Source: Aureibaculum luteum
GTDB lineage: Bacteria; Bacteroidota; Bacteroidia; Flavobacteriales; Flavobacteriaceae
Length of the DNA stretch: 64,000 bases
Direction: 5' to 3'
Assembly: GCF_003449015.1 (NCBI RefSeq)
Contig: NZ_QRGD01000001.1
Span: 310,001-374,000 of the forward strand
Positions within the stretch are counted from its first letter, which is position 1; every line of letters starts with the position of its first letter. Positions 19,191-28,713 of this stretch are shown here, one piece after another. Position numbers and translations under genes: made by a program. The notes under the pieces were generated by a model. The model worked only from the letters and a program-made list of their open reading frames with translations, was not told the origin of the DNA and searched no databases.

Positions 19191-20537
19191 TTAACCTATT
19201 TCTTCAATCATTAAGTCCAAACCTGCTCTGATAATTTCTTGATGTGGTTGTTTAGACACACAAACAAACTCCGTCAATGCAAAATCTTCTGGTGCCACTT
19301 CATACATCCCTAAAGCTTCCATTTCATCTAAATCTTTATATAAACAAGCTTTTAAGATTTGCATAGGATAAATATCTAAAGGAAATACTTCTTCATAATT
19401 ACCTGTGAGCACGAAAGCTCTATGTTCACCATTAGTATTGGTATCTAAATCATACTTCTTTTTAGGACTTAACCATGAAAAGGTTAACGCTCTAGTATTA
19501 GATATTTTATTAAAAACAGGTACCGTCCAACCAAAAAGTTCATAATCATCTCCTTCTTTTATAGCAGTTAACTGATTATCGTAATAACCAAGATATTCTT
19601 CTTGAGAAACTCGTTTACCAGATAATACATTACCACTAATAATTCGTGTATGGCTGTCTAAATTTTCTGAAACAATATCAGATATAATAGCTCCTGCAAT
19701 AACTTCTACATATTGGTTTTTGATGAAATGTGATCCTGTTAAAGCTACAGTTCTTTTAATATTAAAATTACCTGTAAGTAATAACTCACCTATAACCACT
19801 AAATCTTGAGGTGTAACTACCCAAACAACTTCACCTTTGTTAATAGGATCTATTTTAGCAATTTGCGTACCTACGTTACCACTAGGGTGTGGCCCAGAAA
19901 CCTTGTGAATTTCTGCACCTGCCAAGTTAGCTAATGGCGAAATTGAATTTTTACCAATACTAACATGTACTTTCCCTTCAGTTAATTTTGATAATGCAGT
20001 TACGGCAGCTTGTAATTCAGCTTCTTTACCTTTTAAGGTATAGTCATAATCTGCAGCTAAAGGAGCACTTGCATAAGCAGAAATAAAAATTGCCTTTGGT
20101 GTTTCTTCAGGATTGGCTATAACGTCATAGGGACGTCTTTTAATAAAGGGCCAACAACCAGAAGCTAACAAATGTGTTTTCACTTCATCTGCCGTAAGAC
20201 TATTAGCGTCTTTTTTACCAAAATTTTGATATTGCTGTTGTTTATCGGCTAATATTTTAATTTCAAGTATTTTCCTTTTAGCTCCTCTAACAATTTCAAT
20301 GACCTCACCACTAACTGGAGAAGGAAACATAATACTTTCAAATTGTTTGGAATGAAAAAGGGCTTCACCTGCTTTAACCTCTACCCCTTCTTTAACAAGA
20401 AGTTTCGGTTTTATTTTATGAAAATCAGCGGGCTTCAAAGCATAAACACTAGTAGAAGGTAGTTTGGCTGTAACCTTATCGGCTTCACCTACAAGCCTAA
20501 TATCTAAGCCTTTTTTGATACGAATGTCTTTTGACAT
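19191..20537 (-). CDS. nqrA: Na+-translocating NADH:quinone reductase subunit A
   Basis: The 448-residue soluble subunit on the cytoplasmic face that contributes to the ubiquinone/menaquinone site. Its start (IKKGLDIRLVGEAD) and the internal VLSGKRVSQEEYLGYYDNQL, plus a C-terminal EFVCVSKQPHQEIIRAGLDLM, are typical. It is the first gene of the six-gene operon and lies next to the promoter box at 20577-20584. Confidence 0.97.
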   Translation of the reverse strand: MSKDIRIKKGLDIRLVGEADKVTAKLPSTSVYALKPADFHKIKPKLLVKEGVEVKAGEALFHSKQFESIMFPSPVSGEVIEIVRGAKRKILEIKILADKQQQYQNFGKKDANSLTADEVKTHLLASGCWPFIKRRPYDVIANPEETPKAIFISAYASAPLAADYDYTLKGKEAELQAAVTALSKLTEGKVHVSIGKNSISPLANLAGAEIHKVSGPHPSGNVGTQIAKIDPINKGEVVWVVTPQDLVVIGELLLTGNFNIKRTVALTGSHFIKNQYVEVIAGAIISDIVSENLDSHTRIISGNVLSGKRVSQEEYLGYYDNQLTAIKEGDDYELFGWTVPVFNKISNTRALTFSWLSPKKKYDLDTNTNGEHRAFVLTGNYEEVFPLDIYPMQILKACLYKDLDEMEALGMYEVAPEDFALTEFVCVSKQPHQEIIRAGLDLMIEEIG

Positions 20538-20576
20538 ATTAATTTTAGTCTAGTTAATTATCAATAAAAAACGGTG

Positions 20577-20584
20577 CAAATTTA
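20577..20584 (-). promoter_or_regulatory. -7 box of the nqr operon
   Basis: On the minus strand this reads TAAATTTG, an exact TAnnTTTG, 39 bases upstream of the nqrA start. The -33 region is unclear. Confidence 0.5.
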
Positions 20585-20757
20585 ATTATTTTGTACGTGT
20601 TATCTATGTTTTTATATTATAAATTTCTATTTATAATCATTCTAAATAGAAATTTTATTCTTCTTAATGATCCTCTAAAACTAAACCTAATTATTAAAAT
20701 CAAATTAATTGATTAATTTTGGTACAACTTTTGTTTTTAACTACACAAAATTAATCG

Positions 20758-22017
20758 ATGCAATACCCTAATTTTCGTTATATATTCACGCTATTGCTTA
20801 CAATTACAATTGGCGTCAGCAATGCCCAATCTGATGTAATTGTTGACCCTCCAGAATATATAAAAACTATTGTATTACGTTCTCTACAAACAAACAATTA
20901 TGTGCCCATTCTGAAATTAGGCGATCCATTGCTTTTAGAGTTTGACGATTTAAGTGATAGCCAAGCGGAATATACATATAAAATAGAACATTACGATTAT
21001 GACTGGAAGGTTTCAAAGATGATAGCTACAGAATATATAGGCGGATATGATAATGATTGGATAAGAGAATTTGAAAACTCATTTAACACCTTACAGCCTT
21101 ACACATATTACAAATTAATATTACCCAACGATAAAACACAAATAAAAAAAACGGGTAATTATTTGATAAGTATTTTAGATACCAACAACGAGATCTTATT
21201 TACAAGGCCATTTATTGTTTATCAAACTTTAGTTGATGTAGGAGTTAGTGTTCATAAAAGCAGAGATATTGCAACAATAAATTCAAAACAAAATGTTGAG
21301 TTTAGTATTAACCATCCTGATTTACTAATTAATAATCCTAGTAAAGAAATTAAAGTGGTTGTTTATCAAAACAATGATTGGAATACTGCAATTAAAAATA
21401 TAAAACCACAATTTTACCGAGGTACGCAGTTATTATATAAATATTCTGACAAAGTATCTTTCTGGGCAGGCAATGAATACTTGTTTTTTGACTCTAAAGA
21501 AATTCGAAACGCCACCAATAACATTGCCAAAAGCAGACTTGATGGACTGTTTCACACCTATTTGTATACTGATGAAATGCGAAAAAACAGACCATACACC
21601 TTTTACCCTGATGTTAATGGTAATTTTGTAGTTAGAACAATTGACAGTGATGTAAGTGCTACTGAAGCTGACTATTCTTATGTACACTTTACATTGCAGG
21701 CCTACACCGATCTTGGTGAAGATGACATATACGTATATGGAGATTTTAATGACTGGCAACTTACAGAAGAGAACAAGATGAACTACAACGAACGTTTAAA
21801 GCTATACGACTGTACAATGTTAATAAAACAAGGGTTTTACAACTACACCTATGTTACCGCCAATAATAAAGGTATCATTAGCAATGATGCTGTTGAAGGT
21901 TCCTTTTATCAAACAGAAAATGACTATTCAGTTCTTGTTTATTACAAACCAATTGGTAGCAGATATGATCAGGTGATTGGTTACGGAAAGGCAAATTCTG
22001 AAAATTTACGCAACTAA
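20758..22017 (+). CDS. Type IX secretion system plug protein (DUF5103)
   Basis: A 419-residue exported protein (signal peptide about 1-23) of the DUF5103 family. Members plug the SprA translocon of the type IX secretion system at the periplasmic/outer-membrane face. Family-typical segments are IVLRSLQTNNYVPILKLGD, LLEFDDLSDSQAEYTYKIEH, an ITNPDL-like SINHPDLLINNP, and a C-terminal immunoglobulin-like part with DIYVYGDFNDWQLTEENKM. It is monocistronic. The presence of a T9SS also explains the sorting signal of the NHL-repeat protein at 30.5 kb. Confidence 0.88.
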   Translation: MQYPNFRYIFTLLLTITIGVSNAQSDVIVDPPEYIKTIVLRSLQTNNYVPILKLGDPLLLEFDDLSDSQAEYTYKIEHYDYDWKVSKMIATEYIGGYDNDWIREFENSFNTLQPYTYYKLILPNDKTQIKKTGNYLISILDTNNEILFTRPFIVYQTLVDVGVSVHKSRDIATINSKQNVEFSINHPDLLINNPSKEIKVVVYQNNDWNTAIKNIKPQFYRGTQLLYKYSDKVSFWAGNEYLFFDSKEIRNATNNIAKSRLDGLFHTYLYTDEMRKNRPYTFYPDVNGNFVVRTIDSDVSATEADYSYVHFTLQAYTDLGEDDIYVYGDFNDWQLTEENKMNYNERLKLYDCTMLIKQGFYNYTYVTANNKGIISNDAVEGSFYQTENDYSVLVYYKPIGSRYDQVIGYGKANSENLRN

Positions 22018-22074
22018 ACCTCTTTTTCTGCATCTACTTTATACTTAACCACGATTTATCAACAAAAATATGTA

Positions 22075-22082
22075 TATCTTTG
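22075..22082 (+). promoter_or_regulatory. -7 box for apaG
   Basis: TATCTTTG, an exact TAnnTTTG, lies 25 bases before the apaG start codon. No clear -33 element. Confidence 0.45.
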
Positions 22083-22106
22083 TTATAACTCTTCCACTAT
22101 ATAGCT

Positions 22107-22493
22107 ATGGTACAACAAGTAACAAATGGAATTAAAATATCTGTAAAAACAAAGTTTGAAGGCATGAGTAATCAAAACCGCAGGTTGCTTTTCACTTTTA
22201 GCTACGAAATTACCATAGAAAATCAAAGTAATGCTTCTGTACAACTAATGAGCAGACATTGGAAAATTTTTGATTCATTAAAAAGTTTAGAAATTGTTGA
22301 AGGCGAAGGCGTTATTGGTAAAAAACCAGTATTAGCACCAAAAAAATCGTACACCTATAGTTCGTATTGTAATCTAACTTCACCCACTGGAGCCATGAAA
22401 GGTTTTTTTAATATGATAAACTTCACGAACACCAGTAGATTTAAAGTTTACATCCCAACCTTTCAATTAACGGTTCCCGCTGTATTAAATTAA
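22107..22493 (+). CDS. apaG: ApaG domain protein
   Basis: A 128-residue cytoplasmic protein spanning the complete ApaG beta-sandwich: FTFSYEITIENQSNASVQL, SRHWKIFDS, then VEGEGVIGKKPVLAPKKSY and GAMKGFFNM near the end. The family is linked to Co/Mg homeostasis and diadenosine tetraphosphate phenotypes in enterobacteria. Its biochemical role here is not settled. The length equals the usual size of the family. It is a single gene with its own promoter box. Confidence 0.92.
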   Translation: MVQQVTNGIKISVKTKFEGMSNQNRRLLFTFSYEITIENQSNASVQLMSRHWKIFDSLKSLEIVEGEGVIGKKPVLAPKKSYTYSSYCNLTSPTGAMKGFFNMINFTNTSRFKVYIPTFQLTVPAVLN

Positions 22494-22609
22494 CATCATC
22501 ACAAACTATTAGCTGGCATTAATATATCAGCAAAACCATTGCACTTTTTTTTGTAGTTTAGCAGTATTGAAATTAGATTGGAATTGGGACAACAAGTTCT
22601 AAACAATAT

Positions 22610-23953
22610 ATGAAATCAACTACCCGGTTTTCTAAAAATATACGTGGAATAGAATGCTTAAATTGCAAGCAACCCTTATCTCACCAAGATAATTTCTGCT
22701 CTAACTGTGGACAAGTAAATGATTTACAACCTTTAAGTGTTAAACAGTTTTTTTCTGAATTTTTTTCAGGTTTTTTCTCATTTGACTCTCGTTTTTTCAG
22801 AACCTTTATTCCTTTAGTATTTAAACCCGGTAAAGTATCCAAAAGTTATATTGAAGGCAAACGCATGCAATATGCAAATCCATTCCGATTATATCTAAAT
22901 GTTACTATCGTTTTCTTTTTGTTACAAAGCTTGTTTTCTGTAGTTGATAAATTCAGCCTCAATGAATTTTCATCAGAGAATAGTAATAATAATATCATTA
23001 AAGATTCTACTCATATTAACACAACGCCTCCGGATAGTATTTTGAAAGATTTACCACTCTTTAAATCTAATGAAAATACATCAAATGATTTAACGCAAAA
23101 CCTTTTATTACGCATTGATTCAATTTTTACATCAACCAATCTCCTTGAACAACTTAAAACAGATTCAATCCCTAAAACTATAAAGGATTCTATCTATAAA
23201 GACTTCTTTAATTCTAATAACAAATATATTTCTGAACAAATAAATAATGCTGTAGAAAATAACGATTGGAATGTAATTCAGTCCATGTCAACCCTTGACA
23301 AAGATACTTATGAGCATGTAGAAAGCATTCTTAAAGAAAATGAAGTAGATTATGTTATACCAGAGGAATATAAATCACAGACAGAAGCCGATTTTAACAA
23401 ATTTAATTTTTTTAAAAAACTCAATAAATTTTCAAAGTATGATAAAGCTCACCCTGATGGAACGGCTTTAGGCGCCATGGAAGAATTGGGTGTGGCAAAA
23501 ACACGTTTAAATGCATTTAACTATAAGTTAGCTCAAAACTATAATAAAATTCTAGATGACCCCACTTTCAGAGAATCCTATGTAAACAGTGTAATTTCAA
23601 AAATATCAATTGCATTATTCTTCTTACTTCCTATTTTCACCTTAATACTTTCCCTACTTTATTATAAACATAAATGGAACTACACGGAGCATTTAATATT
23701 TGTATTTAATGTGCAAACCGTATTTTTCTTGTTGCTTTTAATCTTCACCATATTTGATAGATTTTTAGCTACAAACACTAGAATGTACATATTTGTGCCT
23801 TTATTCTTATTTTATTTGTTTAAGGCCTTGCATAATTTTTACGGACAACATTGGTTTAAAACGGCTTTGAAATTTATATTGTTAAATATATTCTATTTTA
23901 TTCTGTCAGTTACTGGATTAATTGTGGTAATGTTTATCGTTTTTATTCTATAA
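22610..23953 (+). CDS. DUF3667 zinc-ribbon membrane protein
   Basis: A 447-residue protein with an N-terminal zinc ribbon (Cys16, 19, 30 and 33: CLNCKQPL and FCSNCGQ) followed by the DUF3667 signature FKPGKVSKSYIEGKRMQYANP. It has one membrane segment after it, a long Asn/Ser/Asp-rich soluble loop (about 125-320), and three or four C-terminal helices. The function is unknown. The ribbon would face the cytosol if the first helix follows directly. It is convergent with the next gene, ending 3 bases from it. Confidence 0.88.
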   Translation: MKSTTRFSKNIRGIECLNCKQPLSHQDNFCSNCGQVNDLQPLSVKQFFSEFFSGFFSFDSRFFRTFIPLVFKPGKVSKSYIEGKRMQYANPFRLYLNVTIVFFLLQSLFSVVDKFSLNEFSSENSNNNIIKDSTHINTTPPDSILKDLPLFKSNENTSNDLTQNLLLRIDSIFTSTNLLEQLKTDSIPKTIKDSIYKDFFNSNNKYISEQINNAVENNDWNVIQSMSTLDKDTYEHVESILKENEVDYVIPEEYKSQTEADFNKFNFFKKLNKFSKYDKAHPDGTALGAMEELGVAKTRLNAFNYKLAQNYNKILDDPTFRESYVNSVISKISIALFFLLPIFTLILSLLYYKHKWNYTEHLIFVFNVQTVFFLLLLIFTIFDRFLATNTRMYIFVPLFLFYLFKALHNFYGQHWFKTALKFILLNIFYFILSVTGLIVVMFIVFIL

Positions 23954-23956
23954 CTT

Positions 23957-25306
23957 TTAATCCTTTATCAATTGACCTAGAAAGTTTCGACTTGAATCTT
24001 TAAGGTTAATATTCAAAGAAAATCGATTATCCTCTTCCCATACCAAATTTGTGGTTTTAACTAATTTTAGAAGTTTTTCTTGATCGTTATTTAACGGAAT
24101 ATCTAAAGAGTTTTGCACGTATTTTTCCACATCAATGTATAGATTCAGTTTTGATGCTTTAGTAGCTTCATTTGAGGTGTTCCCTCGTTTATTTACTCGT
24201 AATTCAAAATTATCATTAGCGTTAGTTACTAAAAATTTAAAAATTGGAATGGTTGTAAATACAGTGTCGTTCTCAATAATTTGAATAGCATTTTTACTGT
24301 AGAAATAATCCGACAAACTAGAAGTACTTTCTTGACCTAAGCCTAAATATAATTTAGGAATGCTCTTTTCTTGAGTAGATTTGATTTCTACTTTATTAAA
24401 ATCATCATCATATTCATAAGAAACTATAGTATCTGTTTTCTGTTCAATGGAAGTGATATTCATATCGAATTTCCCATTCCATTTATTAACAATAGAATCT
24501 AAAGACAAATGGGTAAACGCATTGAACTTATCTCTTTTATCCGTTAAAAATTGCTCGAATAAAGCATTTTCCCTGTTTACCTTACCTGACATTGAAATAA
24601 CCTCATCCGTATCTGTTATTGGATTCTCATTAGCTAAAAACAAATCAGATTTTAGAGAACCTTCTAACTCAAACAATCCATCTTTAAAATTAGCATTTAG
24701 TTCATCTTCACCCAATGAGAAACATATATCATTACTGCTATTCACTATAGGTTTTAAAATTTCAGCATCTTTTGTCAAATAATCTTCTTCACTAAATAAC
24801 GCTAATATAGTAGCGTTTATAGGTACTTTACGGTTCGTTTTTAAGGCAATAATTAACCGCTCTCCTTTTATGGATAAAACAAAATTATCTTTGCTAAAAA
24901 AAATAATGCCCTCATTTTCACTTCTCTTAAAACCTTCCTTAAGCAAAAATTTAAATAATTCATCTGTATCATTAATGGCAACAATACTGCTAAACCAATT
25001 ATTATTTAAATCAGTTGGATTGGTATAAAACAAAACATTGCGGGGAATACTCACCCCTTTGGTTAAAGAGGTTCGTGGTATTTTTATTGAATCTTTCTTT
25101 TTACGAGACTTTAAATAGGTAATGGGGTGGGTTAAAAAATCAAATAATAAATGATTTTCTATCTGCCTGAGATTGACATTAACCACATTTGTTGCGTTAG
25201 CCGGAACTCTATTTTCAAATATTTGTGCTTGCTTATATCGCCATACATAAAGTACAACCAATACAATCACAAATACAATAAAAAAATAGAGTCCCTTCTT
25301 ACGCAT
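23957..25306 (-). CDS. Membrane-anchored paralogue of the DUF4836-like protein
   Basis: A 449-residue protein with a single N-terminal membrane helix (about 5-22). The following segment RVPANATNVVNVNLRQIENH parallels KIPANAQAVISVNGNNVFD of the next gene upstream. Both also share a late EYDDDYK/EYDDDFNKVE repeat-like site. They therefore look like paralogues of a Bacteroidota extracytoplasmic family resembling DUF4836. No catalytic motif is visible. It follows the larger paralogue by 9 bases on the same strand, so they are probably one operon with the lipoprotein gene upstream. Confidence 0.68.
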   Translation of the reverse strand: MRKKGLYFFIVFVIVLVVLYVWRYKQAQIFENRVPANATNVVNVNLRQIENHLLFDFLTHPITYLKSRKKKDSIKIPRTSLTKGVSIPRNVLFYTNPTDLNNNWFSSIVAINDTDELFKFLLKEGFKRSENEGIIFFSKDNFVLSIKGERLIIALKTNRKVPINATILALFSEEDYLTKDAEILKPIVNSSNDICFSLGEDELNANFKDGLFELEGSLKSDLFLANENPITDTDEVISMSGKVNRENALFEQFLTDKRDKFNAFTHLSLDSIVNKWNGKFDMNITSIEQKTDTIVSYEYDDDFNKVEIKSTQEKSIPKLYLGLGQESTSSLSDYFYSKNAIQIIENDTVFTTIPIFKFLVTNANDNFELRVNKRGNTSNEATKASKLNLYIDVEKYVQNSLDIPLNNDQEKLLKLVKTTNLVWEEDNRFSLNINLKDSSRNFLGQLIKD

Positions 25307-25315
25307 ATTAAACTA

Positions 25316-27004
25316 TTACTTCATCATAAAATCCATAAAATCTAACAATACTTTTAGTGAGTTTTCACGATTATCTGCTGTATCAACTACAAATTCAGAA
25401 ACCATGTTATTGCCTTTCATTTTCCCTGTTTTATAATGAACACTGTTTATGTTATCACTAGCAAATGAGAACATCTTCTTTTCATCGCGTCTTAAGTCTT
25501 CACTTGGAATTTTTGCCAATAATTTTTTAACATCCAAATACATAACTGCTGCATTTTTACGAATCAATTTTTTATGTTCTCCAGTAAATGAAACAGGGTT
25601 AGGGCTAATTATGTTTGCCAATTGTTTTTCTGATGAAGTAATAAATACAATTTCGTCTTTAATTACAGCATACAAATCAAATGGCGTTTTATTAGGTAAA
25701 TTAAGCTTGTAGTAATTCGCATTTTGTTCCAATGCCTTGTGCTTAACACCTAACTTAATTAATTTAAAAAGTAATTTTTCATTTTCAGAACCTACCATAA
25801 TTGTAAATTCAGGATTCATTTCCGTTTTCGTTTTTGTTACTTCAGTTTCTTTATAGTCATCATCATATTCATAAGTTGTATAAGTAACTTCTTTTTCTCC
25901 CAAATCATTTAAAACAAATAACATATTACCAGTAATTAAATCACCAACAGCCTCTTCGTCTATAAGCACAGAAAACAATTCTGCACTAACTTCCATTTCC
26001 TCTTTAAAGTCTGGTAACATACCTCCATAAATTTGAGATATTAAATTAGGATATTCATCTAAGACAGCTTCTGTGTTCATTGCAACACTGGTATAACCAA
26101 TAATTTCATTTTCATTAAAGTACTTAAAAAATGATTGATCAATTTTAGATTTATAGATGCTTTTAATTGCCTTTTTCCATGTATCATCGACTTCCATGTT
26201 CGTAGTTATTTTGGCTTCACCTTTTTCAAAATATAAATGAGCATTCATAGTTCCGAACCCTATATTAGTATAATCGGGGCTTATACCACCCATATAATAA
26301 CTTAGTCCACCCATAACACCACCCATTAACTCACCATAACTATTAATCCATGCTGATGCTTCGGCATTTTTATCGATAGATTTTACGTAGTTTTTATTAG
26401 AAAGTATTGAAGCTCCGTTATAATTAAATATTTTACTCGAATAATTAGAAATCCATTGAGCTACAACTACTTTTTTAACATCGTAAAAGTCTTGATCTTC
26501 TCCTCCAAACTCACTCATAAGTCTTTCTTTATGTTCGTCAAAATAACTATAAGACTTATCTCCGCCTATAAACAATAGAATATTATCATTCCACATAATA
26601 GCCGTATTATGATCTGTAAAACTACTTACATTACCTTGTTTCACGATTTCATTTTTACTAGACATGTTGAAAATAGCCTCAAATTGTTTTCTATCTTTAA
26701 TTTTTAAAATAAAACTATGATATGAAATACTATCTGAAGGTTGGTAAAAATAAAATGCTTTAGAATCTAAATCAACACCAAAATCGGCTAAACCATTAAA
26801 GTCTTCATTTTCTCGTTTAAATTCCTTAATCATTTCTTTACCTAATGCATTCGTATCAAAATCTGTTAAGGAAATTAAGTCAAAAACATTATTACCATTA
26901 ACTGAAATTACAGCTTGTGCATTTGCGGGTATCTTACTTTCTAATTGTTGTGCAAAACTAAACGTTGTTGCAGCTAGGGCTAGGGTTAGCATTATCTTTT
27001 TCAT
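25316..27004 (-). CDS. DUF4836-like exported protein
   Basis: A 562-residue exported protein (signal peptide about 1-18, cut before QQLESK). It has repeated blocks of the type SKIPANAQAVISVNGNNVFD and FYFYQPSDSISYHSFILK, an acidic late region with TYEYDDDYKETEV, and a VMYLDVKKLL segment near the end. This matches my memory of the DUF4836 family of unknown function. It sits between a small lipoprotein gene (19-base gap) and its shorter membrane-anchored paralogue (9-base gap), which suggests a three-part envelope unit. Confidence 0.7.
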   Translation of the reverse strand: MKKIMLTLALAATTFSFAQQLESKIPANAQAVISVNGNNVFDLISLTDFDTNALGKEMIKEFKRENEDFNGLADFGVDLDSKAFYFYQPSDSISYHSFILKIKDRKQFEAIFNMSSKNEIVKQGNVSSFTDHNTAIMWNDNILLFIGGDKSYSYFDEHKERLMSEFGGEDQDFYDVKKVVVAQWISNYSSKIFNYNGASILSNKNYVKSIDKNAEASAWINSYGELMGGVMGGLSYYMGGISPDYTNIGFGTMNAHLYFEKGEAKITTNMEVDDTWKKAIKSIYKSKIDQSFFKYFNENEIIGYTSVAMNTEAVLDEYPNLISQIYGGMLPDFKEEMEVSAELFSVLIDEEAVGDLITGNMLFVLNDLGEKEVTYTTYEYDDDYKETEVTKTKTEMNPEFTIMVGSENEKLLFKLIKLGVKHKALEQNANYYKLNLPNKTPFDLYAVIKDEIVFITSSEKQLANIISPNPVSFTGEHKKLIRKNAAVMYLDVKKLLAKIPSEDLRRDEKKMFSFASDNINSVHYKTGKMKGNNMVSEFVVDTADNRENSLKVLLDFMDFMMK

Positions 27005-27023
27005 ATACTAATTTTAGTGATTT

Positions 27024-27695
27024 TTATTTCTGTAATTTGATTTGATTTTTAATTGATTTATTTTGATTGATAATATCTTGTGCAGATATTTTTAACATAA
27101 TTGCTTTTTTACTTTTTGAAATTTTTGCTGCATTATTACTGCTAGAAGCTATTCCTTTAGGAAAACGATATATGGTTGTAATGGATGCTGTTTTAAAAAC
27201 TTCCCTATCTTCCATTTTCGTTTTTTTAATTTCTTTAGCTAAATCGTAATGATAGCTCCTTGTAAAAAGTTGATTCGTTTTATCATAACTAAAATGTTTA
27301 TGATTCTTTATCCTTTTGGCTTCTTCTTTAGAGCTAAAATTTGAAACTACCATATTTAGAGCATCAACATCATTAAAATCACATGAAAGCGTAAAAATAT
27401 AATCTTCTAGATTTATAGAATTGGTTACATTAGTTATACCTCCAGTATTTTTTACTGTTTTTACCATATCAGCAAAATGTTGCCTGATTTCTTGCTCTGA
27501 TGGAACTTCGTAATTATTAACACTATCTAATAGCATTATTGAATTTATTTTTGTTTTACTTCTGCTTAGGTTTAGTGTTAATGTAACTTTACCTGAGCCA
27601 TCTTCATTTAAACTAACCTCTTCAATAATTTCGAAGCAGCTTGTACAAATTAACAGCAAAGCAAAAACAAAAATGTAATTAATTTTTTTTATCAT
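27024..27695 (-). CDS. Hypothetical lipoprotein, first gene of a three-gene unit
   Basis: A 223-residue lipoprotein (LLICTSC lipobox, about Cys20). The mature start EIIEEVSLNEDGSGKVTLTLNLS has a pattern I associate with Bacteroidota lipoproteins of unknown function that begin with a beta-strand-rich domain. The C-terminal third is basic (SKSKKAIMLKIS). It precedes the two DUF4836-like genes by 19 bases, so all three are probably co-transcribed. No enzymatic motif is visible. Confidence 0.7.
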   Translation of the reverse strand: MIKKINYIFVFALLLICTSCFEIIEEVSLNEDGSGKVTLTLNLSRSKTKINSIMLLDSVNNYEVPSEQEIRQHFADMVKTVKNTGGITNVTNSINLEDYIFTLSCDFNDVDALNMVVSNFSSKEEAKRIKNHKHFSYDKTNQLFTRSYHYDLAKEIKKTKMEDREVFKTASITTIYRFPKGIASSSNNAAKISKSKKAIMLKISAQDIINQNKSIKNQIKLQK

Positions 27696-27805
27696 AATAT
27701 CATGTGCGAATTATAACGTACTTTTTTTATTAGAATTACATAACCTCACCTAGAATTGTAAAAAAAGTCAATTCTAACCTCTCCAAAGGAAAAATCAATT
27801 AGAAG

Positions 27806-28513
27806 TTATTGAATTATTAATTTAGATTTTTTATACGTTTTAACATCTTCATAAACCATACCTAAACTATTCTTTTCTTTATAAATAGAAGTAATACTTA
27901 CTGTACCTCCTACTTTTCTATCCATCATCACATCAATAGTAGGATCTCCAATACCCGCATTATGATGAAACTTTAATATATTTTCTTGATTAATTTTATT
28001 GTCCTTTTGCCATTGCTCAAACCAATTTCGTCGTAACTGTTTTACACTTTTGTCATATAATGTTGAAGAAGACCAAATCTGTGGCTCTAACTCCATATTT
28101 TTTATATGTTTATTTTCTCCATCCCAAACAAACTCAATCAACTCTAAAGCTTTATTCCAATCTACAATAACTAATGTGAATTGCTCTACTCCCATTAGAT
28201 CCAATGCTTTTAATCCGTTATAGATATTTTCAACTTTAAGGAGCTCTTTTACAATTAGTCCCCTACTCATTTTATAATCCGCTAAAGAAATATGATTGGC
28301 AAACCCACCATTTAGCAAACAGATTAGCCTGTTTTTAGAGCTTGTACCTATCCATGAACCTCCTGCCTTTCCATCTTTTGGATAGCTTAGTTTTACACCA
28401 TCTTCTTCGTAATTTTTCGGCGGCAAAGCCTTTTCGCGAGAAAACGGAATATCCCTACTCGAGGTCAGGATAAAATCCGTCTTATTTAAAGGAAGAAAGG
28501 TAACCGTACACAT
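27806..28513 (-). CDS. NRDE family (TANGO2-like) protein
   Basis: A 235-residue protein beginning MCTVTFLPLNKTDFILTSSR, the usual start of the NRDE/TANGO2 family with the N-terminal Cys2 as in Ntn-type hydrolases. Further family segments are DGKAGGSWIGTSSKNRLICL and LLNGGFANH. The reaction catalysed by bacterial members is not established. It is monocistronic, divergent from pruA. Confidence 0.88.
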   Translation of the reverse strand: MCTVTFLPLNKTDFILTSSRDIPFSREKALPPKNYEEDGVKLSYPKDGKAGGSWIGTSSKNRLICLLNGGFANHISLADYKMSRGLIVKELLKVENIYNGLKALDLMGVEQFTLVIVDWNKALELIEFVWDGENKHIKNMELEPQIWSSSTLYDKSVKQLRRNWFEQWQKDNKINQENILKFHHNAGIGDPTIDVMMDRKVGGTVSITSIYKEKNSLGMVYEDVKTYKKSKLIIQ

Positions 28514-28667
28514 ACTTATTTGTTATGAGTTTATAGTTTTAAAATCTTAGTACAAAAATGACACAAAATTAAATGTTACAAAACACGCTAAACCGTAAAA
28601 AATACACCCCTGTAAATGGGGTTCTAGAATTTACAATTAGTGCTTCGTTTTTGTTATTTACTATTTG

Positions 28668-28675
28668 TAACTTTG
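28668..28675 (+). promoter_or_regulatory. -7 box that places the pruA start
   Basis: TAACTTTG, an exact TAnnTTTG, lies 38 bases before the ATG at 28714. It falls inside the N-terminal extension that an upstream ATG at 28573 would give, so that longer form is unlikely. Confidence 0.55.
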
Positions 28676-28713
28676 TGGCAAAATTAGTCGAATTTTATAA
28701 AAACACATTACAT

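Noticed and set aside
28573-28713. N-terminal extension of pruA from an upstream ATG
   Set aside because: The extension is hydrophobic, unlike the family, and contains the TAnnTTTG box that would serve the downstream ATG.
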